DNA from: Phorcus lineatus
Taxonomy: Eukaryota > Mollusca > Gastropoda > Trochida > Trochidae
Reading direction: 5' to 3'
DNA length: 64,000 bases
NCBI GenBank assembly: GCA_921293015.1
Contig: OV121097.1
Location: 29,237,429 to 29,301,428, forward strand
The notes beneath the pieces were generated by a model. That model was not told where the DNA came from. It saw only the letters and a list, made by a program, of their open reading frames with translations, and ran no database searches. Shown here piece after piece: positions 36,201 through 49,071 of this stretch (its first letter is position 1; every line of letters starts with the position of its first letter). Made by a program: the position numbers and the translations under genes.

Positions 36201-39200
36201 TAACTATTGAGAGTTCCTCAAAGAACCCTTGATTGAAAACACTGAATTATTATTTTGTTTTGAAGAAAAAACTGAAAAATCTTTATTGACCGTTTCTGCT
36301 TAGGATATATTTTCATACAGACTGTGTGTTTAATGCAGTAATTAAAGCCTCTGTAAAGCATTCAACATTTAGATACTTTATTCACAAGTTCATCAATTAA
36401 CGATTTACCATTTGCTTTAATCTAGAAACATACTTGCAACTGTCAACGCTTAACGACACTGTCAGATGTATATATTCATACTTTCTACATGGCCTTTCAC
36501 GTTTCTAATTGAGTGATTGGGTTCATATTGTTGTTCGTATATATATTTCAGATTTTGCATATGTAATAAATCCCATGTACGTCTCTTAATCTTCAGTAAC
36601 AGCTTTTAAAAATCTTGGAGTCGTTCAATTCACCATTAAGAAGAGTCAAGATGTCAGAATGGTTCGATCGTCAGAAGAGGGAGGAATGGTGTCAGCAATC
36701 ATAACTACTGCCATGCTTGAGTGCAGTAAATGAAAGTGCTCTGGGCGTTTGCTCTTCCTCCAGTCTGAAAAATAAGTTCCCATTGACATCTTGGATATTC
36801 ACAATTTATTGGACTTCTGAGCCATCACTAAATTATAACTACTCTTCTTTCATTGCACATTTTAAAAGCCTGAAGCATACAGCTGCATACCGAAAGTTTG
36901 TGCAAATATCATATAATTTGGGAATGTCTTTGAGGCAACATAGCATAATGAAAAAAAACCCCCAGATAATGTTGAATTTTCAGTTGAAAAGTATCGTATA
37001 TCAACAGTTAACCGTATATAAATAACCGTAAATAAAATTCTTAGTAATGTTTCTTTGGAAACAGCTATAAATAAAGTAGGAATACTTTGGAAACCCCAAA
37101 CGTCACCACCTTACAATATGATTATTCCATGTAACAAGTTTAATGAGCCGGGCCCTATGGTTTTGGGTTCTAGTCTGGCAAGAAAATCAGAAGTTGCGTT
37201 TTCATTTTGATTTTTAGCTCTGGACCGGACGGAGGTTGTTTAATAGTTATGTAATGATAATATCAGAACTTAAGCTAACGTGTTCCTAAACATTAGATGA
37301 ATGTGAAAAAGTCTCTTTTCAAGTTGAACCACCTTTTTTTAAATACAGTTTTAAACCGCTTTCCTTTCTTTTTAAATGAAGTTGCATACAATAGACAGTA
37401 ATATTGCATCAAAATTGATTCATGATAATATTACGTTTACATGATCCTTGCAAAATTCATATTCGCCTTAACATGTGAATATATGTTCACGGGTTAAAAA
37501 AGAGGATCCAGCTTATGCGTCCGTTTGGAGCTTTTACAGCGTTATTTTTAGAAAAAATACGTTGTGGTTACTTTTTCAGAGCATGCCTTCTTGCCATAAA
37601 AACTTAAAATCTCATAAAGTGTATTCTCTTTTAGACGAGACTGAATGCGTGGTCGTAAGTGTAACAGATTATATAAAGTAAAAGGAACGAGCCCGAATGT
37701 TATACATCGCCTTCAGCTACTACTCCACGGCTTTTTGAAAAAAAACTGTATTAGATATACAATAGACAGGTCGGGACTCTCTAAGCACATAGCCACGACT
37801 GATCTCTCAGGCTATACCATGATTTCACACGTAAAGACGCGCTTAAACGTGCATTTGGTCACGTCACATACCTTGACCACATCTTCAACGTGGAAGAATT
37901 TTCCTACAGAGTCGGACTTGACGGACATCTGACATGTCAGACTAAAGCCGGGGTCTCTTTTAAAATACAGATGAAATCTTGAAAGAATACTTTCTCGGTT
38001 TTGTTTTGTCTTTCTTCCTTGTGACCGGAAATGACTGTTCGGGAGCAATGTTATTCTTATCTCTTAAATATCTTAGCCATGTCTTATTTTTATATAAAAA
38101 AACCCATTTATTTAATAAGACGGACACCCTTTGGAACTATCTTCTCTTGCAGTTGACAATTTTTTTAAAATCGTAAAATTTTTGATGATTGTTGTAATAT
38201 TTTTCTTTTCGAATTTGCAGATTCTGTGAAAACTTGAAAAGTATTATGCTTCAGCTACATGCCATGCAAGTATGAGCTCTCAAGTTAATTAATTTTAAAA
38301 ATAAACGTTTCGACAAGGGCCATGTGGTTGGAAATGTCTTAAGTGCAAAAAATAAAGATGGTGTCAAAATCACGTGGCGTACGACTTCGCAGTTATTTCT
38401 TTTTTGCTAGAAATTTTATTGCACATCTTTTGAATGAATTTAGAATTTAGAAAAAACACCACCATGCATGTTAATTTTCCAAACTTTGTCTCCTTCCGCA
38501 CATTCAAGCTTAATGTCACTTTTCCGTTTTTGTCAACATCTTTTCACAAGGTCTATGGAATGTTAAGAATAAATGAAATACTCCAATAAAAATAATTACT
38601 CACGAATTGCTTGACACCAAGAAAATTCTTCTCAAAAGAATTATGTGCAGTATGATATGGTGTGGCTTCTCCGTGTCTGCAAGTAATAAAAACTTGCTAC
38701 AGACAAATATATTGAATCAAATTGTTTTATAAAAACATCTATAACATTTACATGGTCTTTGGGAGATTCAATGTACTGTAAAACTTTTAATGTGTGTCCA
38801 CCTGTTAAGATGAAGGTAAAAGTAAAATGTAGTATTACTCACGAATTGCTTTACACAAGGAAAATTCTTTTCAAACGAATGACAGAAACCACGGTCTCTT
38901 GAACTGGTGCAGATTGATATGGTTTTGCTTCTCTGTCTCTGCATATCAATTCTCTAGGTAATGAAATATGAAAAAGTAGGCATTAGTTACTAAAATTGAT
39001 TTCTTGACAACATGATCTATACGAGATTCAACTTTGTCTTAAAATGTCAAAGGGGCATTAGTATGATGTTTAAATGAAAAAGGATATCATGAAAACAAGA
39101 ATAAATTATCAAATTGCAAGACTGTGTGCTTTCAAACGCATCAGTTTGAAACGAACGTAATCATAATCCGTTATGCTTTTGGAATCCATTTCCCTACCCC

Positions 39201-42200
39201 AAATTATTTAAAGGTGTTCTAACAAAATTCGTCGCCCTTGATGTTTGCTCAACACCTGACTATTTCATCTACGACTATGAATGATCAAGATGGGTAATAA
39301 GATGTTTACACCCTTTTGAGATAATAAAATTTGCACTAATACATTTTTGGAGGGAATATTTGTAGAAATAAAAGTCGAAGTAACCTGTGGTTTTAAACAC
39401 CATTTCAGTCATTAACATGGATAAACTATCAATATAAGGGAGTGGACAGATCAGGGAGAAAAGTGATCGAAAGGATGGGGGAAGATTGAAAGAAGGGCAC
39501 ATTGAGAGATCTATAGCAGTACTAGTCCTGATGACCTTTTGGGGTTACTGTTTATCTATATGATATTCAAACTGACGCTTTGTCACTGGACAAGTAAAGA
39601 TGAATTTGTTTGCATTGAATAAAAAAAGAACATTTGCTTTATCGTGGTATACCTATTTATCTCGACTTGGACAGCAATGTCGGATACTCATTGGTCAAAA
39701 GCGGTCACGTGCCGTAGGTATATTTTTTTATGTTAAACTGGGTCACGCGCAACCCTAGTAACGAGAGACGACGTACTGTCAAGAGTTATCCCATTGTAAA
39801 CAAAGGCTACGCTACGCTGGTTCGTTGAAAACTACCTTTACACTCTCAGTGTATCTTCCCATTTATCAAAGTCATATCTTATAATCACACTGCTGGAACA
39901 AGAGTAAACTCTCCTACAAAGGAAACGGTGCCGAGAAAAAATCGTGACAAGTCAAAGGCTTGCTAACGGCCTGTCGGTTCACTAACTCGCAGCGGGGTTG
40001 TCCATCAGCGAGCTGGAGATTGGAATGTTGAACCAGGAAACCAATCTAAACATATATCAGTCGAGGTCATCACCGACTCTTCATTCATATTCATTCATAT
40101 TCAAACCAACCAGTGCGTTGTACAGTGATGCCTGCATGTTCTGTGCGACCGACACTTTTACACTAACTCGCTCCTTTCACGACGGTCGGCCATGACAGTC
40201 AGAAAAGTACGGAAATTTTAGCGCCGCTTCAAATCGAACGTTTCCAAGTTGGAACGTGTATACGAGGTCACGTGACCAAACAATCCAAATTAAATAAGCC
40301 CTGCAATACTCGTTACGTTTATTTAATTTTGTTAATCCGCATTTACCGTCTAGTACCGCTGCACGGTACTAGACTATACTTTTTGAGTTTTAAAAGGTGA
40401 TGTAAAAATCATTTTTGTAACTTGATAATTAAAAAAGTTATACTGATATGATCAGCCGCCATTTTGACCCATCCAATCTTTCAAGCCATATCTAAAGCAT
40501 ACAATAAGGGTCCTCGTCGAGATAAATACGTTACCATGTGTCCGCGAGTTTGATATGGAGATATATCATGTGTCCGAGTCAAATATCAAACTCGAACTTC
40601 GTTCTCGTTTCATATTCGTTCTCGTTTTTTAAATAAATATGTATTTACCAAGAACAGAAGTCACTTAATATGTGACCAAGTTTGCCACGCCTCGCGGCCA
40701 ATGCCTTGACATCAATACAAATACAAAAAAAATAATTGACTTATGTTTATTCACTCTGCCAGTGGTAAACTTACCATTAACAATAACATTTAACATTCAA
40801 TGTATGAATCATTCCTAAAATCACAATCACTACGAGGTCCCTTTAAGTGATTATAAGTATAGAAATTGTCACAATATGTGTGTATTCATAAGATTGCATG
40901 ATATTCATACTCAGATATTTTGAAACAAGTCAGACTTATTTATAAAGTTTTTTGACTGAAGTATTTCAAAGGTATCATTTTAAATATAAGCTATGATATA
41001 TTTTCTATCTCACGTTGGGATAGTGTTTTATTGATAAGATTATCCATTTTAATTATAATTGATACTGGATTTAATTTCGTCACAAATGGTAATTGAAAAT
41101 AATGATGGTGAATTGATAAACATAAGTACAACCAAGCCATCAATGCTAAATAAATAATTGCTGGATGTGCTTTGTTTCATCACTAACCTGTAAGGGAACA
41201 CATGTCTCTCTACTTTCCACTGGGCCATTTGCAATTTATTATTTGCAAACAAAATAATTGACTTATGTTTATTCACTCTGCCAGTGGTAAACTTACCATT
41301 AACAATTTAAATAAGTTTGAAATTTTTGTATAATGTTATAGTTTTTAGAATTACCCCAAAAAAACAGTCAACGATTATTACTGCATTACGACATTACTGC
41401 ATTTCGTCGTTACTGCAAATCCTTCTGCCAAACAGACGCATGTTGATGTTGAAGCAATCGCGAGAAGGTCAGAAATAATACGCGCTGGTTGGTCGTGAAA
41501 AGCATAAGTGGTGGAGTTTGTTGGCCGACCAGACCTGGCATTGTTAAAATTCACCAACCCACTTGGCAACTGTGGACAATGCAAGAAATTCATCACCCAA
41601 TGAATCGACTGTGTCCTCATGGAATATTTATGCAGACATTGCTTTCCTGAACAAATACTCGATGACTGCACGCTTTCAACATCATTCATTTTACCAGTTC
41701 CTTCACCCCTATGCACTTTGAAAAAAAGACAAGATTTTTTTACACACTTGACTTCATTGTACCGTTCATTATGCGAGCCAAGATTCTTCTTCAACTCATT
41801 TGAGTCTGTAGGCTTTGATCGGATGACACCTCAAATTACGACATAGCAAATAATGTTTTGCAGTGGTTGAAAGAGGCTGATGTGTGCATTAACCTACACA
41901 TAACGATGTGTATATGTTTCGTGCAATCTAGGAATGATCACAATCTGCAGATTCAGATTGTTCGAAAAATCTAGGAATTCTTTTCATTCCTAATTTGTTT
42001 AAACAATCTGCAGATTGTGGGGAAATTAGCTTGTATGTAGTATAGTTTGCATTATTAAAGGGGAATCGGCTTATCAAGGTTTTTGTTTATATTTGTCGAG
42101 TCCTAGATTGTGACAGGTTCATAGCTTGTGATTTTGTTACACTGACTAAGTAGAGGGGTCCATTTTCAGATTGGGCTAACTTAGGAAGTAAAAAGGCCGA

Positions 42201-45200
42201 TTCCTAGATTGTGAAGAGCATGCTCTTATCTATATTTTCTATTTAGCAAGTAGAAGGATCGATTACCAGATTTTGAAGAGCAATATTCTCCGTCTTTATG
42301 TCAAACTGAGGGAATAAAGGGGTCTAAACTAACAGGCAAAAGAAAGGTTTCACATCAGTTGGTTTCGACTTTACAACGATTTGAAATGTATGTAACGCAT
42401 TTTATAATTGAATTATCAACATTAATCATGTCTACAATAATTTATATGAACTAATCGTTGTTTGGTTAATGTGAAGATATCTTTGTGTAATACTAAAGTA
42501 GACAGGGGTGAAAAATGAAATTTACACCAATATGACCCCTACCATGTTTAAAAGGGCGTTAATGTGTGAAAAACAAGGTATGTTTGTTGATTTTTACGTA
42601 TAACATATCTTATATATCGATTGGTTATTAAAAATACTTTTCCAAAAAAATTAAATTCAAAATTTCAATTTCCAAAAAAAATTGCAAACACATGCATACG
42701 TATTCTTCGATTGATAACTAAAGGCCTGCACTGTTCGATTTTAGCGTACGACATCTAAAACTTAAAACATTTGTAATCGAAATTTATTTATATGATTAAA
42801 TCAACTTAGGTGAAACCTTTCATTTGCCTGACAGTTTATTTCTAGATTGTGAAGGGCTCACAGCTCGTCTTTAAGTTACACTAAAAGAGTATAGGTGTCG
42901 ATTTCCTAGATTGTTAAGGACTTTCACCTTGATTGTATGTTGAAATGAGAGAGTATAGGGGTCTATTCCTAGATTGTGTACATTGTGCTTGTCTTTATGT
43001 TCTATTTAGCAAGTATAAGTGTAGATTCCTAAAATGTGAAGTGCTCAAAACTCGCCTTTATGTCAAAATGAGGGAATATAGGGGTCGATCCTAGATTGTG
43101 AAGGGCTCTCAGCTTGTCTTTATGTTGGACTGAGGAAGTTGAGAGAGTGGATTCCTAGATTGGGAAGGCCTCATACGTTCAGATCGTCCATATGTACATA
43201 TAACTGAGAGTAGGGGTCGATTCCTATGTAAATTTTATTCTAAGAATATGATTTAAACACAATACAGTTCATGAATAGAATAGCAAATAAGTTCCGTAAC
43301 CCTTATTATCATATGGAACGTTATTTTTTATCATAGAAAGAAAATACCCATCGCATGGCGTTAAATTGCACCAGTCTCTACCATTCTCGGCTAACAAATC
43401 AACTCGTGTTTTGAGTGCAGCGCCCTCTTCGGTGAAAAGTCAATTCTTATATGATCTCTCATTAGACTTTTGCAATCCGCAGCAGCCTGGACAGATTGCA
43501 CAGTAAAGTACGGGAAATGCGGTAAGGCCCGTCTTAGAAATATATTTAGACTGGCGTAATAAAAAGGCCGTGCGTGAGAAGATACATATTGCAAATGCAC
43601 TTCATACATTCTTTTCTAGTACAAATGTCAAAGTTTACATACAAGTCTTAACATATTCAGATTTGGTTCTTCTGACTGTTCCAGTTGCATATATGTCAGA
43701 ATTGTAAATAATATCTCAAGCTTTTGCACAATTTGTTACTTGTTATTGCCATCAGGTTTGAATGTAGTTTTTTATTCTGGCATATTTCTAATGTAATACT
43801 TTAAGGATAGTCGCTTATGGAGCAAATATATAGGTTTGAAAGGAACTATAGCATAGCAATATATCATTGTGTATGTACAGAATGCAAAGATAGTGTGTTT
43901 CTCTCATTAGTAATAACACTCAAGTAAGAGTGTTCTCTTTCATCCATGAAGTTTATTTAAATGTGTACATATTCAGGTTCAAAACTAATTTCTAATAGAT
44001 CGAAAGTATTTAGTGGAACGTTGTAATAAATCTGCATAAACTTCGAATTCGGCAATATCAAATTTCTGCCTATCATGTGTTGGTCCAAAAACGGCAATGC
44101 TTATACCTTGGTGATGTTACAGTTTAAAACCGTAACGATTTCGTCCGATTTTATCAAGTATAAGATTAAGGTACTTTCTAAAGCTGCACACATTCCTATT
44201 TCAGTCGTTTTCAACAATCAATATTACCATTTTGCGCACATCCGACCCCTAAACACTTAATATTTCAATTAGTGAGTTGAAAAGAATTAAAACTATTTTA
44301 TTGTGTAAATAGCGAGTTAAAGTGATCTCATATACCAATATGTGCGTGAAACTAACGCGTGTTATATAGTTACCTAAAGGTTGAAATACATGTATCTTAA
44401 AAAGTAATAATAGAATTGAGCATTATGAGCATCACGTTTATATGTTGATATGCTTTATATACGAAGGTCATTTCCCGCCTATCGTTTCATGTGTACATAA
44501 TGATAAGATATAACATTTGATACTCTTAACAGAGTATGTCAACAATGTTTCTGTGTCTATTTTCAAGGCCAACGCCTACTGATAAAGACTCAGTGAGTCA
44601 ATGTTTTCTAGGGCTGACTTCACGGCTTGACTGCATTAAATGTAGTGGACAACAACGTTGCACTCAAAAAGCAAAAGCTACGAATGTTCTTCGAAGTCAC
44701 TGACCCCATAAAGATATTAGAGTTTCAATCTTATTCTTAATAGTGTTAATTCATGTATCATAAGCATCATATTAAAAACGCTTTTTTGCCAGACTCGTCA
44801 CAAAACATATCTGTATACAGCTGATTCTAAGGAATATTAAATTACTCACTCGAAATTATTCACTCGAACACTAGAATACTTTAGTTGTTAAAGTAAAGAG
44901 GTTGTCATTAACAGTATTAAGACACTCTGCCTACATATACAGCCTTCATACAACGTATCTTGTGCAGGGCTACTAAACAGAAATGATTCCATTTTCAATA
45001 GACCCATTCTGTTTAGGGTATGAACAAAAGTTGTTTTCTATATACAGTTTTTGATTATGGTGCTATATCTTACCCGTCTATTTCTTCGTTAACAGTTTCT
45101 TCTTGAAGCATTAGTTTCTCATCCAATCTCTTCGCCATCTTGTTTTCTAACAAAGGGGAATTCCCAACTCCGTTATGTATATGCGTTGTGATTGGATGAA

Positions 45201-48118
45201 AATCGTTCGTCTGTCGTAATCAGTTTATTTATGAACGCATACTTTACTCTCTGTTCTTGATTTTAGAATAGAATTAGGACTCGATAAAATGAATTTAAAC
45301 GTCTTTATGTAGGGAGAAAAGGGGACAATTTCGAAATATGGTACCCCTGGGTAATCGTATTGCAGCCTTGATAAACTAACAGGCAAAAGAAAGGTTTCAC
45401 ATCAGTTGGTTTCGACTTTACAACGATTTGAAATGCATGTTACGCATTTTATAATTGAATTATCAACATTAATCATGTCTACAATACTTTATATGAACTA
45501 ATCGTTGTTTGGTTAATGTGAAGATATCTTTGTGTAATACTAAAGTAGACAGGGGTGAATAATGAAATTTACATCAATATGACCCCTACCATGTTTAAAA
45601 GGGCGTTAATGTGTGAAAAACAAGGTATGTTTGTTGATTTTTACGTATAACATATCTTATATATCGATTAAGAATTGTAGTTATTAAAAATACTTTTCCA
45701 AAAAACATTAAATTCAAAGTTTCAATTTTCAAAAAAAATTGCAAATACATGCATACGTATTCTTCGATTGATAACTAAAGGCCTGCACTGTTCGATTTTA
45801 GCGTACGACGTCTAAAACGTAAAACATTTTTAAACGAAATTTATATATATGATTAAATCAACAAAACTGAATAACAGACAATCCTGAAGCAATGAAGTAG
45901 GGATCACTGCTAAAAGACTGATTGGATGCAGCCTGGAACATTATGAGTAGAGCTGGTTCAGTAACTTATTCAACATTTTACATTGACTTCTCCATCATAT
46001 TCAATGATATTTATGTTCATATGGATAAAGGGAGGAATACGTGGATTAAATTTCCTTTAAGAATTCAAATCAAATACGTTAATTTCATTTCAGATTTACC
46101 TGATACAAAATCCCAGGGTAGATAAATTGAAGAGCGTAGGAACGTTCAGCCCTGTATAACCGAGAATTCGAACAAAAATACAGTACGTCTAACTGAACCA
46201 AAATCCAAACACTTTGTTAAATAATATAATTTGCATTTTTTTCATATGGTACTAGCGATGCAGTTGGTATCGACTGAAACCATGTTCCTTTAATAAATAA
46301 ATGTCAGATGTTTTCTAATTGATCTGTAGTTTTGGATTGTGTGACTGATGCTGTGTTGTGTGCATTACCCTTGTTGTCATTTCAATCGAGATTCTTTGTA
46401 CTTAAGCTTCTAGATCAGAGTTCCGAACCAGGATTTGATACTTGCTATAGATCTGAAGCATACAAAGAATTGAAAGAATGAAATGCTGTAGATGTCCTGA
46501 AGTGATTGATGGCAGAAATAAATGGTACTCTGAAATCATATGCACCTCAACCCCATGCTGTCTGAAAACAACAGAAAACAGTTATCATGTCATTCAGGCG
46601 GCATGAATGCATCGTTTAAGGAAAACGGTTTTATCAAGTCAACAGGAATTCATCACAAAATTGATTTTATTCGAGTGACATTTTCCTGTTGACATTATCT
46701 GTCAGGTTTGGGTGCAAAGCACCACTGAACTTTAGTGCAGTAGTACCCATGGTTTGCTAGTTCAAGCCTATGCTCTCAGGTTTCACAGCTATACATAGCC
46801 ACGATGGTGTTGCGGGCTTTCTACCTGCAATAATACTAACAGCCGCGATATAAGTGAATTGAACGCAGAATTTCGACTCCAATATGGCCGTTCTTCTATT
46901 ACAATTGAAAAGAAGAAAGGTTCATTATTCTAACTTTAAAAAGGTGTTTTGAAATTAACTCAGGGAATGTAGTATTGTGGCTCTTATTCAAGACACACAT
47001 GAATTTATGAAACATACTCTGTATCACTCTATTCTGCCATAAAGATCGGTTAGTGGTTGGGCATGAGGCGTACAATTATTTCTTTTTACTAACATATTTG
47101 TTTAAGAATTGAATGTCAGTTTGTGTGTTTGCAATGGAAAATGAACGATGTCAAACCTGAATTCAAACTCTTGTGAACCAAGCGAGCTTGCGGGCGGGTT
47201 GACATGAGAGTTTGAATGTAGGTTTGACATCGTTCATTTTCCATTGCAAACACACAAACTGATATTCAATTCTTATAATTTCGCACCATATAAGGACATA
47301 TTTGTCAAGCGGAGTAATACAAAAATTTGTCTTAGCCTCTGAACGAGTAACATTGTGCAACGAGAAAAATTCCAATTAAAAATTTTACCGCATGTATTGA
47401 GGAATTGCGGCGCTAAAACAAAATGAATGAAGCGTACACAAAAATAAAATCCACGCAAGGACACAAGATCAGAGTTATCTGCCTTTTCAATGATTACCAT
47501 GTCATGGCGCCCGCTACGAGCCGACATTAATATTTTGTCTCTTCACCAAAATATGCAAACGACAGTCGTTTAAGCAAGGTTGTGATTACAATGATAGTGC
47601 ATTCGCCACTTATCAAGTAGGTCTATACGTCATAGTTCACTTAAATGATCGTAATGTTAGAGTTGTCTTGCGATCGTCTAAAGGCATCTCGTTTTGTTCG
47701 CTTCAGTTTAAAAGGCAGAAACACCTGTAGCAATGCTTAGTCAAGAATCATAGAAAATATTAAATTTAACAAATGAGATTATATATTCCATATCCTCTTT
47801 CATTTTTTTTAATAAAGAAAAACGAATATGGTAAGTAAGATTTTAAATTCGACGTGGAAACCCAGCAAGTAAACTAGAAACTGTTCACACAAGTATGAAC
47901 GTTTTATCGGAGACTTCATGGGAAATGAACCTCTGGAATTTAGATCACATGACCATACTCTCAACCAATCAGCGTTCAGGATTATGTGTGAAATTCAAAG
48001 TGCGAAATTATTTGTAGATAAACGTATACATATTAGAATGTAAATGATTATATTCTATGTCACTGGAAATGAGATGTGAAATCTTACCTGGAGCCATCTT
48101 TGTTTCCTCGACAACCAT
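35647..48118 (-). CDS. Candidate spliced gene of unknown function
   Basis: Four exons fit by splice sites and phase: 48088-48145 (ATG at 48116-48118), 45074-45146, 38604-38676 and perhaps the 24-nt microexon 35647-35670. The reading begins MVVEETKMAP, continues into the charged, helix-prone MAKRLDEKLMLQEETVNEE and then YHTAHNSFEKNFLGVKQF. A further coding-like segment lies at 37860-37950 (ends SVGKFFHVEDVVK before a GTATGT donor) but does not join in phase. A second version of the 38604 exon lies at 38843-38938, carrying a net 23-bp insertion that shifts the frame. No domain is recognised. Its microexon is in the duplicated block whose other copy carries the microexon cluster, so it may be a paralogue of the gene at 58798-62517. 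Confidence 0.35.
36600..36731 (+). other. Coding-like open segment, unassigned
   Basis: After a possible acceptor (TAATCTTCAG) a frame of about 43 codons runs to TGA at 36729-36731 and reads FTIKKSQDVRMVRSSEEGGM in its middle. The composition looks coding, but no upstream exon in phase was found. It could be the end of an exon or chance. Confidence 0.2.
38590..38945 (-). repeat. Tandem exon duplication, about 239-bp unit
   Basis: 38597-38690 and 38836-38950 share donor, exon body and acceptor (GAATTGCTT...ACA...AAGAAAATTCTT...GATATGGT...GCTTCTC). The distal copy has about 23 extra bases in the exon (ACCACGGTCTCTTGAACTGG region) that change frame and bring a stop just before its donor. Confidence 0.7.
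39090..39305 (+). repeat. Dispersed repeat family R4, copy 4
   Basis: Contains AAATTGCAAGAC, AACGAACGTAATCATAATCCG, GGAATCCATTTCCCTACCCC and AAAGGTGTTCTAACA. This is the most diverged of the four copies. Confidence 0.6.
39640..40340. other. GC-richer intergenic block with two CACGTG sites, unassigned
   Basis: Base composition is visibly richer in G and C than the flanks. CACGTG occurs near 39707 and 40271, in part of an inverted TTGGTCA...GTCACGTG / CACGTGACCAAA pair. No convincing exon was found. It may be a decayed transposable element or a regulatory region. Confidence 0.3.
40349..40375. repeat. Perfect hairpin GTCTAGTACCG...CGGTACTAGAC
   Basis: Eleven-base perfect arms around a five-base loop (CTGCA). 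No following T tract and no gene context. Confidence 0.7.
40729..41306. repeat. 56-bp direct repeat flanking about 466 bp
   Basis: The sequence from AAAATAATTGACTTATG through TACCATTAACAAT occurs identically at 40729-40784 and 41251-41306. It could be a recent small duplication or the direct repeats of a short inserted unit. The intervening 466 bp has no recognised coding sequence. Confidence 0.75.
42098..43225. repeat. Diverged satellite with TCCTAGATTGTGAAG core, interrupted by an insertion
   Basis: About nine units of 60-100 bp share GGGGTCGATTCCTAGATTGTGAAGG-like starts, CTTGTCTTTATGTT middles and ACTGAGG(G/A)A ends. Three lie left of 42325 and six right of 42838. A related palindromic CAATCTGCAGATTG occurs twice just left of the array. 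Confidence 0.8.
42325..42838. mobile_element. TIR element M2, 514 bp, full copy
   Basis: The left end TAAACTAACAGGCAAAAGAA and the reverse complement of the right end TAAACTGTCAGGCAAATGAA pair, and pairing continues through AGGTTTCAC, giving TIRs of about 34 bp. It splits the satellite at 42098-43225. A nearly identical copy is at 45372-45862. No transposase frame. Confidence 0.8.
43226..45073. other. Intron or intergenic; nothing recognised
   Basis: AT-rich. Within the intron of the candidate gene at 35647-48118 if that model holds. Open frames have no motif or conserved counterpart. Confidence 0.3.
45372..45862. mobile_element. TIR element M2, second copy lacking the right TIR
   Basis: Matches 42325-42810 with few substitutions plus one short insertion (GAATTGTAG near 45671). 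The similarity stops after TTAAATCAAC, so the right terminal repeat is lost. Confidence 0.85.
45863..47102. other. No gene recognised
   Basis: AT-rich. A 67-codon plus-strand frame near 45922 has no motif and no splice context. Nothing else stands out. Confidence 0.3.
47103..47275. repeat. Long near-perfect foldback, 173 bp
   Basis: The left arm (47103-47172) starts TAAGAATTGAATGTCAGTTT and the right arm (47206-47275) is its near-exact reverse complement ending AATTCTTA. Arms of about 70 bp differ at only a few bases. The loop of about 33 nt contains AAGCGAGCTTGCGGGCGGG. Confidence 0.85.
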
Positions 48119-49024
48119 TCTGTTTCCGCTCCTCCATATCTGTCCCTGAAACACAATAATTCATGAATAGCATGAGTAAACAATATTACCGTGTATAATA
48201 ACTCCCGTCAGGAACTAAAGAGTACTATACCATGTAAAACTTAACGTAAATTTGAAATAAGTATAAACAGAATGTTAAATTTCATTGTTTTGCATAGTTA
48301 GCGATGACAAAAATGTAACCCGAGTCCAGAAAAAAAGAATATTTTCCGCTTGAAAAATGTAATCGAGTAATAAACAGAACATTCAGCTTCCTGTATTTTC
48401 ATATAGTTTGTGTCCATTAGACCCGTAGATGTTATGGCATCACACCCGCTAAAAGAAATCAAATAATGTTTTTCAATGTTTAATGCTATGGAAAGTTGGT
48501 TGGCAAAAGTATAGATGTATTAAAACAATTAAATAGAAAAACATACTTAACATTTTCTATGCTATCAAGTATAACATATTTTAACAGCATGATATTAAAC
48601 TATTTAACTACAGGCGGGTAACAAATTTATGTTTTTGTCATATGATTTTGAAGTCTGATATTTGTTCATGATTTAACATCAGATAAAAAATGACATTTAA
48701 ATCACACTTTCTTGAGTATGAAAATAAATTAAAACTGCAACAACAAAAATGATATTGTTTTTAAAAATGACAAAGATTACATGTATTTAGAATTGCAAAT
48801 AAAAAAATTGTATTTGTCGATATTTTACAAATATTTGTGTCAGTGAATTAGGCATATTAATTGACATGATAATGAATGAATATTCAATCAGTACAATTTA
48901 GTTTGGAAAGTGTGTACACACTCCTTTTTGCTTCATCCATTTCTCTTGAAGTGGAACCATTTGTAAGAGAGAGTTCCCTGCCTAGGGGAATCTCTGAATG
49001 CTGTGTCTTCCGTCTATCAGCAGA

Positions 49025-49031
49025 TATATAA
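49025..49031 (+). promoter_or_regulatory. TATA box of the secreted cysteine-rich gene
   Basis: TATATAA lies 41 bases upstream of the ATG at 49072, placing a start site about 15 nt before the ATG. Confidence 0.4.
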
Positions 49032-49071
49032 CGCCACATTTAGGATATTCAGTTCCATTCAAGTTTAAACA

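Noticed and set aside
37812..38048. 78-residue minus-strand frame as a whole gene
   Set aside because: Only the SVGKFFHVEDVVK part before a GTATGT donor looks like an exon; it could not be joined in phase to neighbours.
41378..41794. 138-residue minus-strand frame
   Set aside because: No recognisable domain and no splice partners; overlaps an equally open plus-strand frame.
42098..43225. Possible CRISPR-like or regularly spaced array
   Set aside because: Units are diverged and irregular in a eukaryotic context; it is an ordinary satellite.
43391..43609. 72-codon minus-strand frame in a GC-richer patch
   Set aside because: No motif; could be a decayed repeat, not supportable as a gene.
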